In this document: positions 43,974 to 55,295 of the stretch, piece by piece
Position numbering within the stretch: the first letter of the stretch is position 1
Layout: the number at the start of each line of letters is the position of its first letter
Assembly: GCA_003117195.1 (NCBI GenBank)
Contig: BDSI01000085.1
Span: 427,465 to 491,464, forward strand
Direction of reading: 5' to 3'
DNA from: Eudorina sp. 2006-703-Eu-15
Taxonomy: Eukaryota > Chlorophyta > Chlorophyceae > Chlamydomonadales > Volvocaceae
DNA: 64,000 nt
Notes under the pieces: model-generated
Databases searched by the model: none
What the model saw: only the letters and a program-made list of their open reading frames with translations
Told to the model about the DNA's origin: nothing
Position numbers and translations under genes: made by a program

Positions 43974-46900
43974 CTACCATCCGTACGACGGACGCCATCC
44001 CGCCCCTCCGACCCCTTCCCGTCCACTCCCACTCCCGCCGCCGCCGCCGCCGCCGTGCGCACCGCCATGCGCGCCGCCTCCGTCGACGGTCCTCGCCATC
44101 ATTGCCTCCGTCAGCGCCGCCTCCGCCGCCCGCTGCAGCAGCTCCAACGCATCCGCTGACCATTCCATCTCCCCTGCGGCGTTTGAGAGCGCCACCTCGT
44201 TCCCGTCAACGTCCATATCCTGGGGCTGCGCCGCCGCCGCCGCCGCCGCCTGCGCCGCCCCCAACGGCCGTCCTGCCGCGCTGCCACCGACTGAACCGCC
44301 CGCACCCTGCGGTCGTCTCGCCGACCCGTGGGTCGGTGCGGTCCCGTTCCCAGTCGGCGTGGGCCTGAACACTCGGCGTACGGCACTGTCCGATGCAACA
44401 CCCATCGCTGGGGGTACGGCGACCTGGCCACCGCCACCGCCGCCGCCGCCGGCGGCCCCGGCGCGCGCCCGCCGCGCCGCTGCCGTCCCTGATGTGGGCT
44501 GCTGCTGCTGCTGCTGCTGTCGCCGATGCTGCGGTGGCGGCGGCGACGCCGCAGCATCACCACTGCCGCCGCCTTCGCCGCCGCCGCCTTCGCCGCCCGC
44601 CATCTGCCCGTTTCGGACCTTGTCCCAGACCTCCTGGAACAGCGCCAGGAAGTCGTCCGTTGGAATGCACAGCGGCATCGCCCCGGCGCCACCTGCGGCC
44701 GCCGCCGCCGCCGCCGCTACCGCTGCCAGGCTGCTGCTGCTTCGGCGGCGGCGCCGCCCATTGCCATCGCCGCGGCTGCTACCGCCGGCCGCGGCGCCGC
44801 CGCTGCTGCCGCTGCCAGCATTCACAGCCGCCGCGGCGGCCGCTTCCGACGCCGCCGCAAGGGTGTCCGTACCTTCTGCAGTACCGGTGGCGGCGGCGGC
44901 GGCGGCGGCACCGGACGTGCCGATGCCGCCGATGCCGCCGGCTCGTCCTTCCTCTTCGGGGATGTCGTACAATACAGCGCCGATATCACGGCACAGATCC
45001 GCCGTCGCCTGCACGTCGTGTATCGCCGCCAGGTGTGGCTGTAGCTGCTGCAGCCACGACTGGTCGGGCCGTACGGACGGTGCCAGGGCCGCCGACAGCG
45101 CCGCCGCCAGTGGCGGCGGCGGCAGCGGCTCCCCGCCTCCCTGCGCAGACCCAGACGCGTCCGCCGCCGCCGCCGCCGCCACCTCAACCGACGGCGGCGG
45201 CAGCACTGCCGTACCACCTGGTTGCCGCCACCAGTACGGCGCCTCCAGGTGGTGGATCCGCAGCAGACCCGTCGTAAGGCCCAGGTTGGACATCTCTGCG
45301 GCGTACGACAGCGCCTGCGGCTGTAGCAGTTGCCGCAGCGGTGGCGGCAGTAGCCGCTGCAGCAGGTCCGCTCGAACGAAGCCGCCCGTCACCGCCGCCA
45401 CAAGGTCCGGCGGCGGCGGCAGTACGGCGGGGGGTGACGGCACCTGCGCTTCATGCGGCATCCTCGACTCCGCGGCACCCGCCGCCGCCGCCGCCGCCGG
45501 CGTCACGGCTTCCCCGCAGGTTTCGGAGATGGCGCTCCGCTGTACGGCACGCAGCACGCCGCCGCACAGGTTCATCCGCTGGTCGAACGGCAGCTGCCGT
45601 ACCTGGGCCGTTGCAGCCGCGCAGCCTGGTGGGCATCGCGGCGGTTGATGGTAGGGGAAACAAAATGAAAACAGGTCACGAGGGATGTGGCCAGGGGGAA
45701 GGAGTGAAGGGGCGAAGGGGTAGACGGCAAACATCGGATACGGGGGAAGGCCATGAAAGGACCTCGCCACCTCGCCGCGAACTCCACAAGCCTGGATTTT
45801 GGATCCTGGATCCTGAATCCTGGATCCGGCTCACCCCATCGCTCTCAGCGCTCGAAAGCGGTCGACGATCCAGACCCACCACCCCAGTCAAGAATCCCCC
45901 ACCGACCCATCGGTCCACCCACCGACCCATCGGCCTGCTCTCGTGCATCGCCCTGGACCTCGTCCCCTTCTTCCTCCTTCCACCTCCCCCTCCGCCCCTT
46001 CTCCCCCCCCGCCGCCTCCATCTCCCCCGACCCCCATCCCCACCACCCACCTGCACACTGGTACCCAGACCAGAAGGAACACGGCGTGCCGAACCTTGCA
46101 CAGCGCGCAGCCGCCGCCGCCGCTTCTGCCGCCGCCGCCGCTGCCGCTTCTGCCGCCGCCGCCGCCGGTCTTGGTCGCACCGGGCCACCGCAGTAGCAGC
46201 GCATGTCGAGTGGGCAAAGCACCGGCTGCGGCTGCGGCGGCGGCGGCGCCGCCGCCGCCGCATGGGAGGCTGTAGCACCACCGGCGGGCGCGCCGCCGCC
46301 ACTAGAGGCTGTAGCACCACCGCCAGCCGTCGTGGCCAGGACCAGCAGCGCCGACACCGGCTGTAGCGCTAGCGACGCTAGCATCCTGGCGAGTGGCTGT
46401 AGCGGCAATGCGCCCACCAGGTGGGACCCGACGGGCGGGCCGTCGCATGATGATCCCACCGCCGCCGCCGCCGCCGCGTGCTGTACGGCGCTGGATCCGG
46501 ATCCAGCTACTGCCGCGCCCGCCGCCGTACCTCCCACTCTGTCCTGCGGCAGTAGCAGCACCTGCCCCAGCGGTGACGTGTCCAGGGCGAGCTGGAGGTG
46601 CCAGGGGTGTAGCCTGCCGCCGTCGCCCAGACGCATCTGGCCTGCGTCCACGTACGACTGTCATACAGCCGTCAGGGGGCAGACAACGGGGATGGGGTAG
46701 GTGATGGGGGAGGCGATGGGGGACGTAAGCGGAGAGGGGGGAGGAGGGATGTTCGGAGGAGGAGGAGGACGACGGTGGGCGGACAGGAAGGAGGCGGGGC
46801 GGCACAGGGCATGGGAAAAGACATCACTCCTTGTGGTCATAAGGTACTACGCTCCGAAGCCACCTCCCCCCACTGGATAGAGGCGTGGATGCCTCCCCCC

Positions 46901-49900
46901 CTGAGTCCCCCCTGGATCAATCACGGACAGCGACAGCGACAGCGACATATGACGAATACCACCGCCACCGCCGCCGCCGCCGCCGCCGCAGGAAAACCGC
47001 AGCCGCGCCGCGCCCCGGGAGGACCGGCCCCCGTATCGCCGAGCGACACCAGTACGGTACAGTGATCCACGGGTCACAAGGTCCGACGGCCATTACCGCG
47101 GCCGCCATTTCTTACAACGGCCACGCCGCGCCGCGCCGCGCCGTGCCGCGCCCCGCCCACCAGCAGCACACACACACACGCTCACCTTGGCCACCCCAAA
47201 CAGCCGTACGGCAAACCACTCGAGCACCGCCGCCAGCGCCACCACCCCTCGGATGTCGGCGTGGGATCGGCCGGTGTCGGCGTTACTGGTTTCGGAGGAT
47301 GACGCCACGTCCATCTCGTCGGAGAAGCTCTCCTCGTCTTCCGTCGAGGCATTGCCGTACATACTGTCGTTGCCGTACCCGACGCGCTCGTTGAGGCGGC
47401 GCTGCCACCAGTGCTGCTGCAGTGGTGGCGGCGGCGGCGGTGGCGGAGCCGCCGTCGCCGTCGCCGTCGCCGTCGCCGCGGCGGCGGCGGAGGGTCCGGC
47501 GCTGCCGGCGGCGGCGGCGGTGGCGGGCTCGCCTTGCCCGCTTGGGTCTGTGGGTCGAGGCTCCCTGGAGGGCCCCGACTGTTGGGGTTCCGATGACGGC
47601 GGTTGCTGTGGTGGTTGTGGGTTCTGCTGCTGCTGCTGCAGGAGTGCGGCGGCTTCCTGCACAGCAGCGGCCAGCACGGCACAGCACGGCACAGCACAGC
47701 ACAGCACAGCAGGTAAAGCGCGGCATCGCGCCCGACAGGTCAGCAACACCCGGGCTGGGTACCGCACCTTCCCAACGCCTTCGGTATCGCGAGGAGGATC
47801 CAGGATCCAGGATGAGGCGGGAGACGCGAGGTGAGCGGAGTTGCGGCGGCGGTTAGAAGTTGCGACGCCAGCCACGTCAGGAGTGTGTGTTTTCCATTGA
47901 CAGGAATCACGGTACGGCATGGGTGGTGGCCCGCCTGCGACGATGCGTTGCCCAACATCTCAAAACCAACGCCAGCCGTACCGTCTATAACCGCCAACTC
48001 CCAACCGTAAACACTCCGTAATCCCAACCGAAATCCTCGCCGTACCTCCTCACTCATGCTCTCCCAATCCCCCGAGGTATCTGACGCATCGTCGTCGTCG
48101 CCGTCATCATCATCATCATCATCATCATCACCATCACCATCGTCGTCATCGTCATCGCTGCTACTGCTGCTGCTACTGCTGCTGTCGCTGCTACTGCCAC
48201 TGTCGCGGCGGCTGTGTGTACGGCGCCCGCCACCATCCGCCGCCACCGCTGCTGAGCCGCCGAGCACTAGCCCCCTCAGCTGCCTCCCAGTTTGCCGCAA
48301 CAGCTCCAGCGCTGGAGCCCGGATGCCGCCGCTGCCCGCGCCGCCGCCGCCGCCCGCGCCGCCGCCGCCGCCGCCCCCCGCACCGCCGCTGCCGCCGCCG
48401 ACGCCGCCCGCGCCGCCGCCGCTGCCGGGCTGCCTCCGCTGCGCGTCATGGCCATCTATGGGGACCAACGCCGGCAATGCGCCGCCGTCGGCACGTGGCG
48501 GCCGCCGCTGCCGCGGTGGCGGCACCGCTTCTATGTCTCCGTCGTCGTCGTCGTCGTCGAAAAGGTTGCCAGTCGAGTCGCTGTCGATGTCGCTCTCGGT
48601 GTCGCTGTTGATGTCGCTGTCCTGTTCGCCGTCACCCGACGTGTCGTTCTCGCCCGCCACGAACTCGCCCTGTCGTACGCATGTCGTACAAGGCATGGCA
48701 CGGCGCGGCACGGCACGGCAAGGCACGGTGGTGTGTTCCGGTGCCTTCACAGCCAGGCGTCCTAGTCCAAGACGCCCGCCCGCGCGCCCGCCCTCTGACC
48801 CACGGGTCATCCCTCCCTCCCTCCTTCCCGGCCCTCCCTCCCTCCCGGACGCCCCCCCCATTGCCGCCTGGTCCACCTGATGAGCCCAGCCGGATGGCGT
48901 CGTGCTACACGCGGCACCCACCGATACGGAGGGATATGTGTCACCCTCCCTCCCTCCCTCCCTCCCTCCCTCCCTCCCTCCCTCCCTCCCTCCCTCCCTC
49001 CCTCCCTCCCTCCCTCCCTCCCTCCCTCCCGGCCCCTCCCGATGCCGTACGGAGGGATATGTGTCATCTCGAGCCCACCTCGCACCGGGGAACACGGACT
49101 CCTGACCCCCACAGACACCGACACCGACACCCCCCACCAGCCCGCCTCCCACTCCACCAATGTCCCCCCCTTCCCACACACGCATACACACACACGCTCA
49201 CTTCGCTTCTCGCGGCTCAGTGTTTTTTTACACACGCATATGCACACATACACACACATACACGCACTCATACACTCTTGGTCACACAAAAAAACCACAA
49301 CGCACTCGCATGCACTACCCGCGCTGAGCTGTGCCCCTCCTCCTTGTCACGCAACTCCAGACCTGCCCTGTCTGCCGTACAACCACTACCACTCACGTGC
49401 AGCGGGGTGTACTGCCCCACCAGGCACGCCACCCGCCCCAGCTCCAGCCCCATCTCCAGTTTTACACGCAGCGTGGACCAGCTCTCGAGCCACAGGTCCG
49501 ACTCCCAGAACGCGTCGTCGTACATCCGCAGCGTATGCCGTACAGCCTCCCGCACCTCCGCCGCCAGCGGCGCGGGGAAGAGCGACTGCGGGGCGGGGGC
49601 GGGGGCCCGTGGGGTCGGGAGGTTGGGGTATGTACGGGACTCCAGGGGTGGGGCATACACATCGCCGCTCTTCAAATACACGCATACACACAGCTGTACG
49701 GAGGATACACACCTGTACGGCAAGCAGTACGTCGCCCTCGCCCATGGGGGCCGACTCCTGCGGGGGGACGGAGACGGGGCCGGGGGGCGGGGGGTCCAGG
49801 TCGGGGGGCAAAAGTGAAAACAGCTCAGCACAGCGGCAGCAGGCCCAGGGCCCAGGCCGAGGGGCCAGGCCGAGGGGCCAGGCACAGGGCCCAAGTCGAG

Positions 49901-52900
49901 GGGCAGCAGGCACAGGGGCCAGGCACAGGGGCAGCAGGCACAGGGGCCAGGCACAGGGGCAGCAGGCACAGGGGCAGCAGGCACAGGGGCATTTACCCTC
50001 TGTGCGCACAGTCTCAAGTTGGTGGTCACACGTCCCCGGTGGGGTGGGGTGGGGTGGGGTGGGGTGGGGTGGGGTGGGGTGGGGTGGGGTGGGGTGGGGT
50101 GGGGTGGGGTGGGGTGGGGTGGGGTGGGGTGGGGTGGGGTGGGTGGGGTGGGGTGGGGTGGGTGGGGTGGGGTGGGGTGGGGGGGGGGTGGGGTGGGGTG
50201 GGGTGGGGTGGGGTGGGGTGGGTGGGGTGGGGTGGGGTGGGGTGGGGGGGGTGGGGTGGGGTGGGGTGGGGTGGGGTGGGGTGGGTGGGGTGGGGTGGGG
50301 TGGGGGGGTGGGGGGGGGGGGGGGGGGGGGGGTGGGGTGGGGTGGGGTGGGGTGGGGTGGGGTGGGGTGGGGTGCGGTGGCTGATGGACGGGCGCCCCAG
50401 AGCCCCACCCACGCACCCACCTGCACCAGCTCGCAGCAAATCACCGCCACCGCCGCCGTCAGCAGCCGCCTCGCCAGCGCCGTCACGACGTCGTTGAGCG
50501 CCGCCAGCGCCCGCCAGTGCAGCCGCGCGGCGGGCCAGTGGCGGCGCGCGAGGCGCAGCAGCCCCAGGGCCCATAAGGCCCGGTAGCCGTGGTGCAGGCC
50601 CGTGTCCAGAGCTGCAGGGGTCCAGCGGGGCGAGGGGGGCCGGAGCGGGCGCGGGTGAGAGAGCCATGGGAGTATGGGGTCCAGGGAGGGCAGGCCAGGG
50701 GTCCAGGGTGAGCTGTCGGGATATGCGGCGGTCCGGAGGGGGGAGACGGAAGCGCTGTGATGCCGACACCGACACCGACACCGACACCCCAGCCGCCACG
50801 CGCGCCAGCAAGGTAGGTGCTTGGTTTGGGTCGGGCGGGTCTCTTACTAGACACACAGCACACAGCACGGATACCCTGGTTCCGCTACCTGGCAGATCCA
50901 ACACCGAGTTGTCCTCGCCCTCGTACAGCTCCAACAGCCGATAGTCCCGACTGCCCTCCGGAGGAGGAACGGGCACCTCGCCGGCGGCAACCCCGCCGCC
51001 GCCCCCGCCGCCGCCGCCGCCGCCGTCGGCGCTGTCGCCGTCGTCATCGGCCACACCGCTGCCGTCAGCGGCGGCGGCGGCCGAAGGCGCGCCGCGTTCG
51101 TGCAGTCGCTCGACGAGGTCAATCACAGTGCCGTACACTTGGGCCGCGGGCATCGTCAGGTACTCGGTGCGTTCCTGCGCGCGCGTGTGTGTGTGTGTGT
51201 GCGCGTGTGTTTGGATGTGTCCGAGGGCGGGCAGGTCAGGGGTTGAGAGGGCCCGGAGATAGGCCCGGAGAGTGGCCGTATGTCGCACGGCGTGCGTGCG
51301 TCGTGGGCAGGGCAGGAGTGCGTGTGTGTGCGTGTGTGTTTAATGAGAAACCCTAGCCGCCCCCCCCCAAGACCGCGCGTGTGTGTTTGTGTGTATGTGC
51401 AGCAACAGGGTTGGACGGGGCAAAGGGCAGGGTGGATGGGACCCTTGGAAGCGTGCCGGGGAGGAAGCGCGGCAGGGCAGGCGGGTATAGAGGAAATGGG
51501 TAGACGGGAGGGTACAGGGCTGCTGGTGTTCGGGGCACCGAGCCGGAGGGACAGGTCCAGGGAGAGGTCTCGGGAGACAGAGGGCTCCAGGGCGGGGCCC
51601 CCATCCCGGGCAGAGTCCTGCGAGGTGCGGGCGCCGCCGCCGATTTGATCCCCCTTGCAGCCCCACCCGCACCTCCGTACGCACGAACCCCCGCATACAT
51701 ACCCCCATACGCACACATACACGCTCAGGTTTTTCTTACAAACACCAGCGCGCCAAATCGACAGCGTGCCTTCCGACACCGCAGCCTGGCTTTATTCCGA
51801 TCTGGGTGGTGCATTCGGAGCATGATATACGCACTCGGGCAACTGTTGGGCAGGCATAGCAGTGCCCGTTGCATGTCACGCACTCCTGCTCTGCCTGCCG
51901 ACGAACACACACGACGCACCCACCCAGCCAGCCACCCACCCACCCACCCACCAGGAAGTCCTCAACGTCCTGCCCCTCTGCGGTGGAAGCGGCGGCGGCA
52001 GTAGCAGCAGCAGCAGCAGGCCGCTCCACGCCCTCCATCGCCTCCCTCCCCGCCGCCGCCTCCCCACTCGCTCTCCATGCCGCTGCCGCTGACCCCGCCA
52101 CTGCGGCCGCCGGGCCTGCGCCGTCCGCCTCGGGCACCTTCAATCCCCTCTCACGCCCCCAAACCAACGCCTTCAAGTCGTAGCCACGCCACCAAAAACG
52201 GTTGACATCCCGATCCCGATCCAGACCCAGATCCATAGCGGCAGATCTCGAAGCGGTGGGGACAGGGCCAGCGCCGGCGTCCCGCAGCAGCTCGTCGGGA
52301 CCGCTAACGCTTGACGGGGCGGCGGCGGCTGTGGCGGCGGCGGCAGCGGCGGCGGCAACACCCTCCCTGGAGGCCCCTCCCTCCGTCGCCCCCTCCATGC
52401 CCTCCCCCTCCTCCTCCACCTCGGCACCCCGGGCCAAGGCTTCCAGCAGCGCGCGGTAGCGCTCCGGAACCAGTGCCTCCGCGGCGGCGGCTCCTGTGCC
52501 GTACTGTTCTTGCTGCTGCTGCTGCTGCTGCTGCTGCCGCACCCGATCTGGATCCCGGGCGGGCTGGAAGTGCCCCACGATAGCCGCCGCCGCCGTCCCC
52601 TCACGGCTCTCCCGTGCGGAGTCAACGACCCAGGGCCAAGGCGGCGGCGGCAGAGGCAGCGCCGCTGCGATGGCGGCCCCGCCGCCATCTGCGGCCGCCG
52701 GCGGCGGCGGCGGCGACGGCTCCGGCAGGCCATCGGGGTAGAGCGCCGCCGGTACGAACAATCCGTGACACCAGGTACCCTCCGTCGCCGTCGGGGCCCG
52801 GGTCGCCGCGTCGGCGGAGCCGCCGGCGGAAGCGACCGCGGCGGCGGCGGAGGAGGCGTGGTCCCCCATGCCGTACAGTCCGAATAACGCCAGCGTCGCC

Positions 52901-53724
52901 GCGGCCGCCGACGACGACGACCCGGCATTATGATGCTGATGCCGGCCGGCCGCCGACCTGCCGCCGCTCTGAAACCTGCCGTACACGAGCTCTCCCGGGC
53001 CCATGGCGGCGCGCATGCGGGCCAGGTACGGCGTGGATGCGCTGTACGGACAACCCGAGCCACGGAGCACGTGTTGGACGAGCTCGTCCAGCGAGGAGGC
53101 CACGTGCTCACACCCAAACGCCCGGTTGGGGCAGGGGCACCGCGCCGGGCAGCCGCCCCCGCAGTGCTCCTCCGCTTGGCCCCGCAGCACGTCAGCGCCG
53201 CAGTGACGACACGTCAGCGGTTCGTACGGACATCCCGTGACGTGGTACGGCAATTCCGGCAGCCTGAGCTTCGCGGGACAGCCCAGCGGCGCGTTGGGGC
53301 AGGGAAGCCGACGGTTGGGGCAGTTGGACGAGCCCACGTGGGGTGCCAGCTGGGCGCGCGGCATGACGGCGCCGCAGTCGGGGCAGGGCAGGGGGGCTCT
53401 AGAGCAGGCGGTGGCGATGTGGGTTGCCAGGTCGGTTCGACGCAGGGGGAGCGGACAGGCGTTGGGACACAGCACCGGCAGCTCGCCAAGACGGGCCTCC
53501 AGGGCTTCGGGCCGGAAGAGCTGCGTCAGCCGCAGCCGAGCGCGGCAGTAGGGGCAGGAGAAGGGCACCTCCTTGCGTTTCTGGGTGGACGCCCAGGTCG
53601 TGATGCAATGCGCGCAGAAGGCCTTCTGGCAGCGTGGGCAGCAGCGAGGCTCGCGCAGGCCATGGTAGCAGACTGCGCAGAGCAGGTCCGACGGCACTTC
53701 CTGGGCGTACTGATAGTCGTCCAT
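43974..53724 (-). CDS. RING-like/TRAF-type zinc-finger protein joined to a long uncharacterised region
   Basis: Exons: 53724-51952, 51174-50889, 50611-50421, 49757-49713, 49585-49397, 48669-48046, 47656-47186, 46657-46051, 45625-43974; all phases agree and the sum is about 1945 residues. Exon 1 encodes a RING-like zinc site with CAVC (16-19), CPRC (29-32), CAHC (37-40) and CPYC (57-60), followed by TRAF-type fingers over about residues 70-230 (CPDCGAVMPRAQLAPH, CPNAPLGCPAKLRL, CRHCGADVLRGQ, CPNRAFGCEH). Poly-Q, Pro/Ala linkers and GYDLKALVWGRERG follow. Exons 2-9 hold helical-looking stretches (TMPAAQVYGTVIDLVERLHE, ALWALGLLRLARRHW, LRMYDDAFWESDLWLESW), acidic and Ser/Asp runs, and LPFDQRMNLCGGVLRAVQRS that I do not recognise. 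A ubiquitin-ligase role is inferred from the N-terminus. The link between exons 1 and 2 is phase-compatible but unproven; an extra exon starting at 51653 (GDQIGGGARTSQDSA) or two genes is possible. Confidence 0.6.
48943..49029. repeat. (CCCT)n array in intron
   Basis: About 21 CCCT units in the intron 48670-49396 of the RING/TRAF gene. It is flanked on both sides by a similar sequence, GGAGGGATATGTGTCA (48928 and 49051), so the array sits between short direct repeats. Confidence 0.9.
49842..49990. repeat. GGCACAGGGGCAGCA-type minisatellite in intron
   Basis: Irregular repeats of GGGGCCAGGCACAGG and GGGGCAGCAGGCACA in the intron 49758-50420 of the RING/TRAF gene. Confidence 0.85.
50037..50374. 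repeat. (GGGGT)n array, about 340 bp
   Basis: Near-pure GGGGT pentamers with a few GGGT and poly-G variants, in the intron 49758-50420. The + strand is strongly G-quadruplex prone; in transcript sense it is (ACCCC)n. Confidence 0.95.
51751..51899. repeat. Dispersed intronic repeat, copy 2
   Basis: Head AAATCGACAGCGTGCCTTCC then GACACCGC, tail GCATGTCACGCACTCCTGCT then CTGCCTGCC, as in the copy at 19658-19805. It lies in the intron 51175-51951 of the RING/TRAF gene. Confidence 0.6.
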
Positions 53725-55295
53725 CGTGTTGGAAGATGGCGATGGAGAAGATGATCGGGCAAGGCTTTACAGTACGCGCATCTATCTTACTTTCGAAAGA
53801 TTAAACAATCTCAAGTGGAAATATGAAAGTGCAGATTCTCTTCGTGCATTCTTCCTATCCACTACCGACAGGTTCGATAGCTGCATACACTTTGCCGAAA
53901 CCGTTTTCACCAGATCATTTATACCGAGCTCAAAATAATTAATTTCCTCTGCAGCAGAAATCATGATTCGCCGGCAAAATTGCGGCCGGGTTCTGCGCGA
54001 GCGGGCGATGCTGTTAGGTTTCGGAGCTTAGTCGATTCGGGTTTCCTTCCGCTTACGTTCAACGCTGCCAACAAACCCTAGGTCCCTTCCCATCGTATCT
54101 GACTTACGCCCCAATCACCGAGCGGTTCAACCGCTTCAACCCACGTGTCTAAAGCACAGCCCTTGCACAGTCCAACGCCGTCATCAGTTTATCTCTTGTC
54201 TCGCTGGACGTTGACGCTGAGGAGAGTCCCGACTCACGAGGTGTACGCCGCCCATCCCGCCCGCAGCAGCACCGGCACTCCCGTTGCCGCCATCATCTTC
54301 TGCACACATCCGCACACCCACAGACAAACCCACAGACTGCGCTTCGGACGGGTATCTCACCAAACACACCCACAGACACAGACGTGGGTGTGACACAGAC
54401 GTGCCCGACGAATACCCGACGAATAATACCCGTCTGCCACACACGGTGGTAGTGTCGTATATGTTACCCGTGTCGTACACCTGTTACACCGGGACCCGGC
54501 GGCGTCCGCCCCGCGTCCCCGGCCTCAACGACCCTCCGCTGCAATGCGCATAAGGCCTCCCAACTCCAACATACCCCTCAACCTGATCCTGGTCCTCCGG
54601 ACCTCCGCTCCGTCCCCCTCATGAACCGGCGACACCGCGGCCACCCTCTTCTTCGCCCCCCGGCCCCTTCCGCGCGTGCCCACCCGCGCCCGTCGGAAAC
54701 AACGTGCGTCCGACTTGCAATGTACGGCAAGCTTAGTACACGTCATGATGTACGACCTTTCCCCTCGAACCCGCCGCAGCCCAGCGCCGCTGCTGCGCGC
54801 GCGCGCGCGCACCCACCCAGCAGCCCGCACGCGGCCCCCCGACCTGCAGTACCCCCCACCGGTACATGACCCACGCAGCACGCACCTCCAGGCCCAGGCC
54901 CACGCCCATTCCCATGCCCGATATGCCGCATATGATGCAACCCAACCCAACCGTGACAAGGCGGGCGTGGACCCCTACTTCCTCGACCGACCGTGTATGT
55001 GGGGATAGGCTGCAGGCCCCAAACAGGCATGAAGTCCCCCTCCCAAGGTGGCGATCTGTCGTGCCCCGGCCCCGCCAGGGAACCGCCCACACACGGCAGC
55101 CAACCAGCTGGGTCAGGCAACCAGCCGGGACAGCCAACCCGTGCTGGGAGGGGTTTGTCTGTGGCCATCATCTTCCTCCATCCCGTGCGGGGCAAGTCAA
55201 GGAAAGGCAAGGCGAGAGCGCCAGGGGGCCGAACTGCGACCACAGAGCTGCCAGGTGGGGGAAGGAGGTGCGGAGGAGGGGGTTGAGGGCCGCAA
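53725..55295. other. Intergenic region
   Basis: Right of the RING/TRAF start the DNA is AT-richer (53725-54000) and is probably its promoter. 54000-54500 has CACA-type repeats. 54500-55295 is C-rich and likely includes the 3' UTR of the neighbouring gene; a minus-strand TGTAA at 54484-54488 is a distant candidate signal. No gene seen. Confidence 0.5.

Noticed and set aside
48681..49817. 378-codon + strand Pro/Ser-rich frame
   Set aside because: It is the shadow of minus-strand exons and CCCT repeats.
49268..50586. Pro-Thr-His-rich or Gly-Val-Trp-rich proteins
   Set aside because: They are frames of the GGGGT array; the true exons nearby are 49397-49585, 49713-49757 and 50421-50611.
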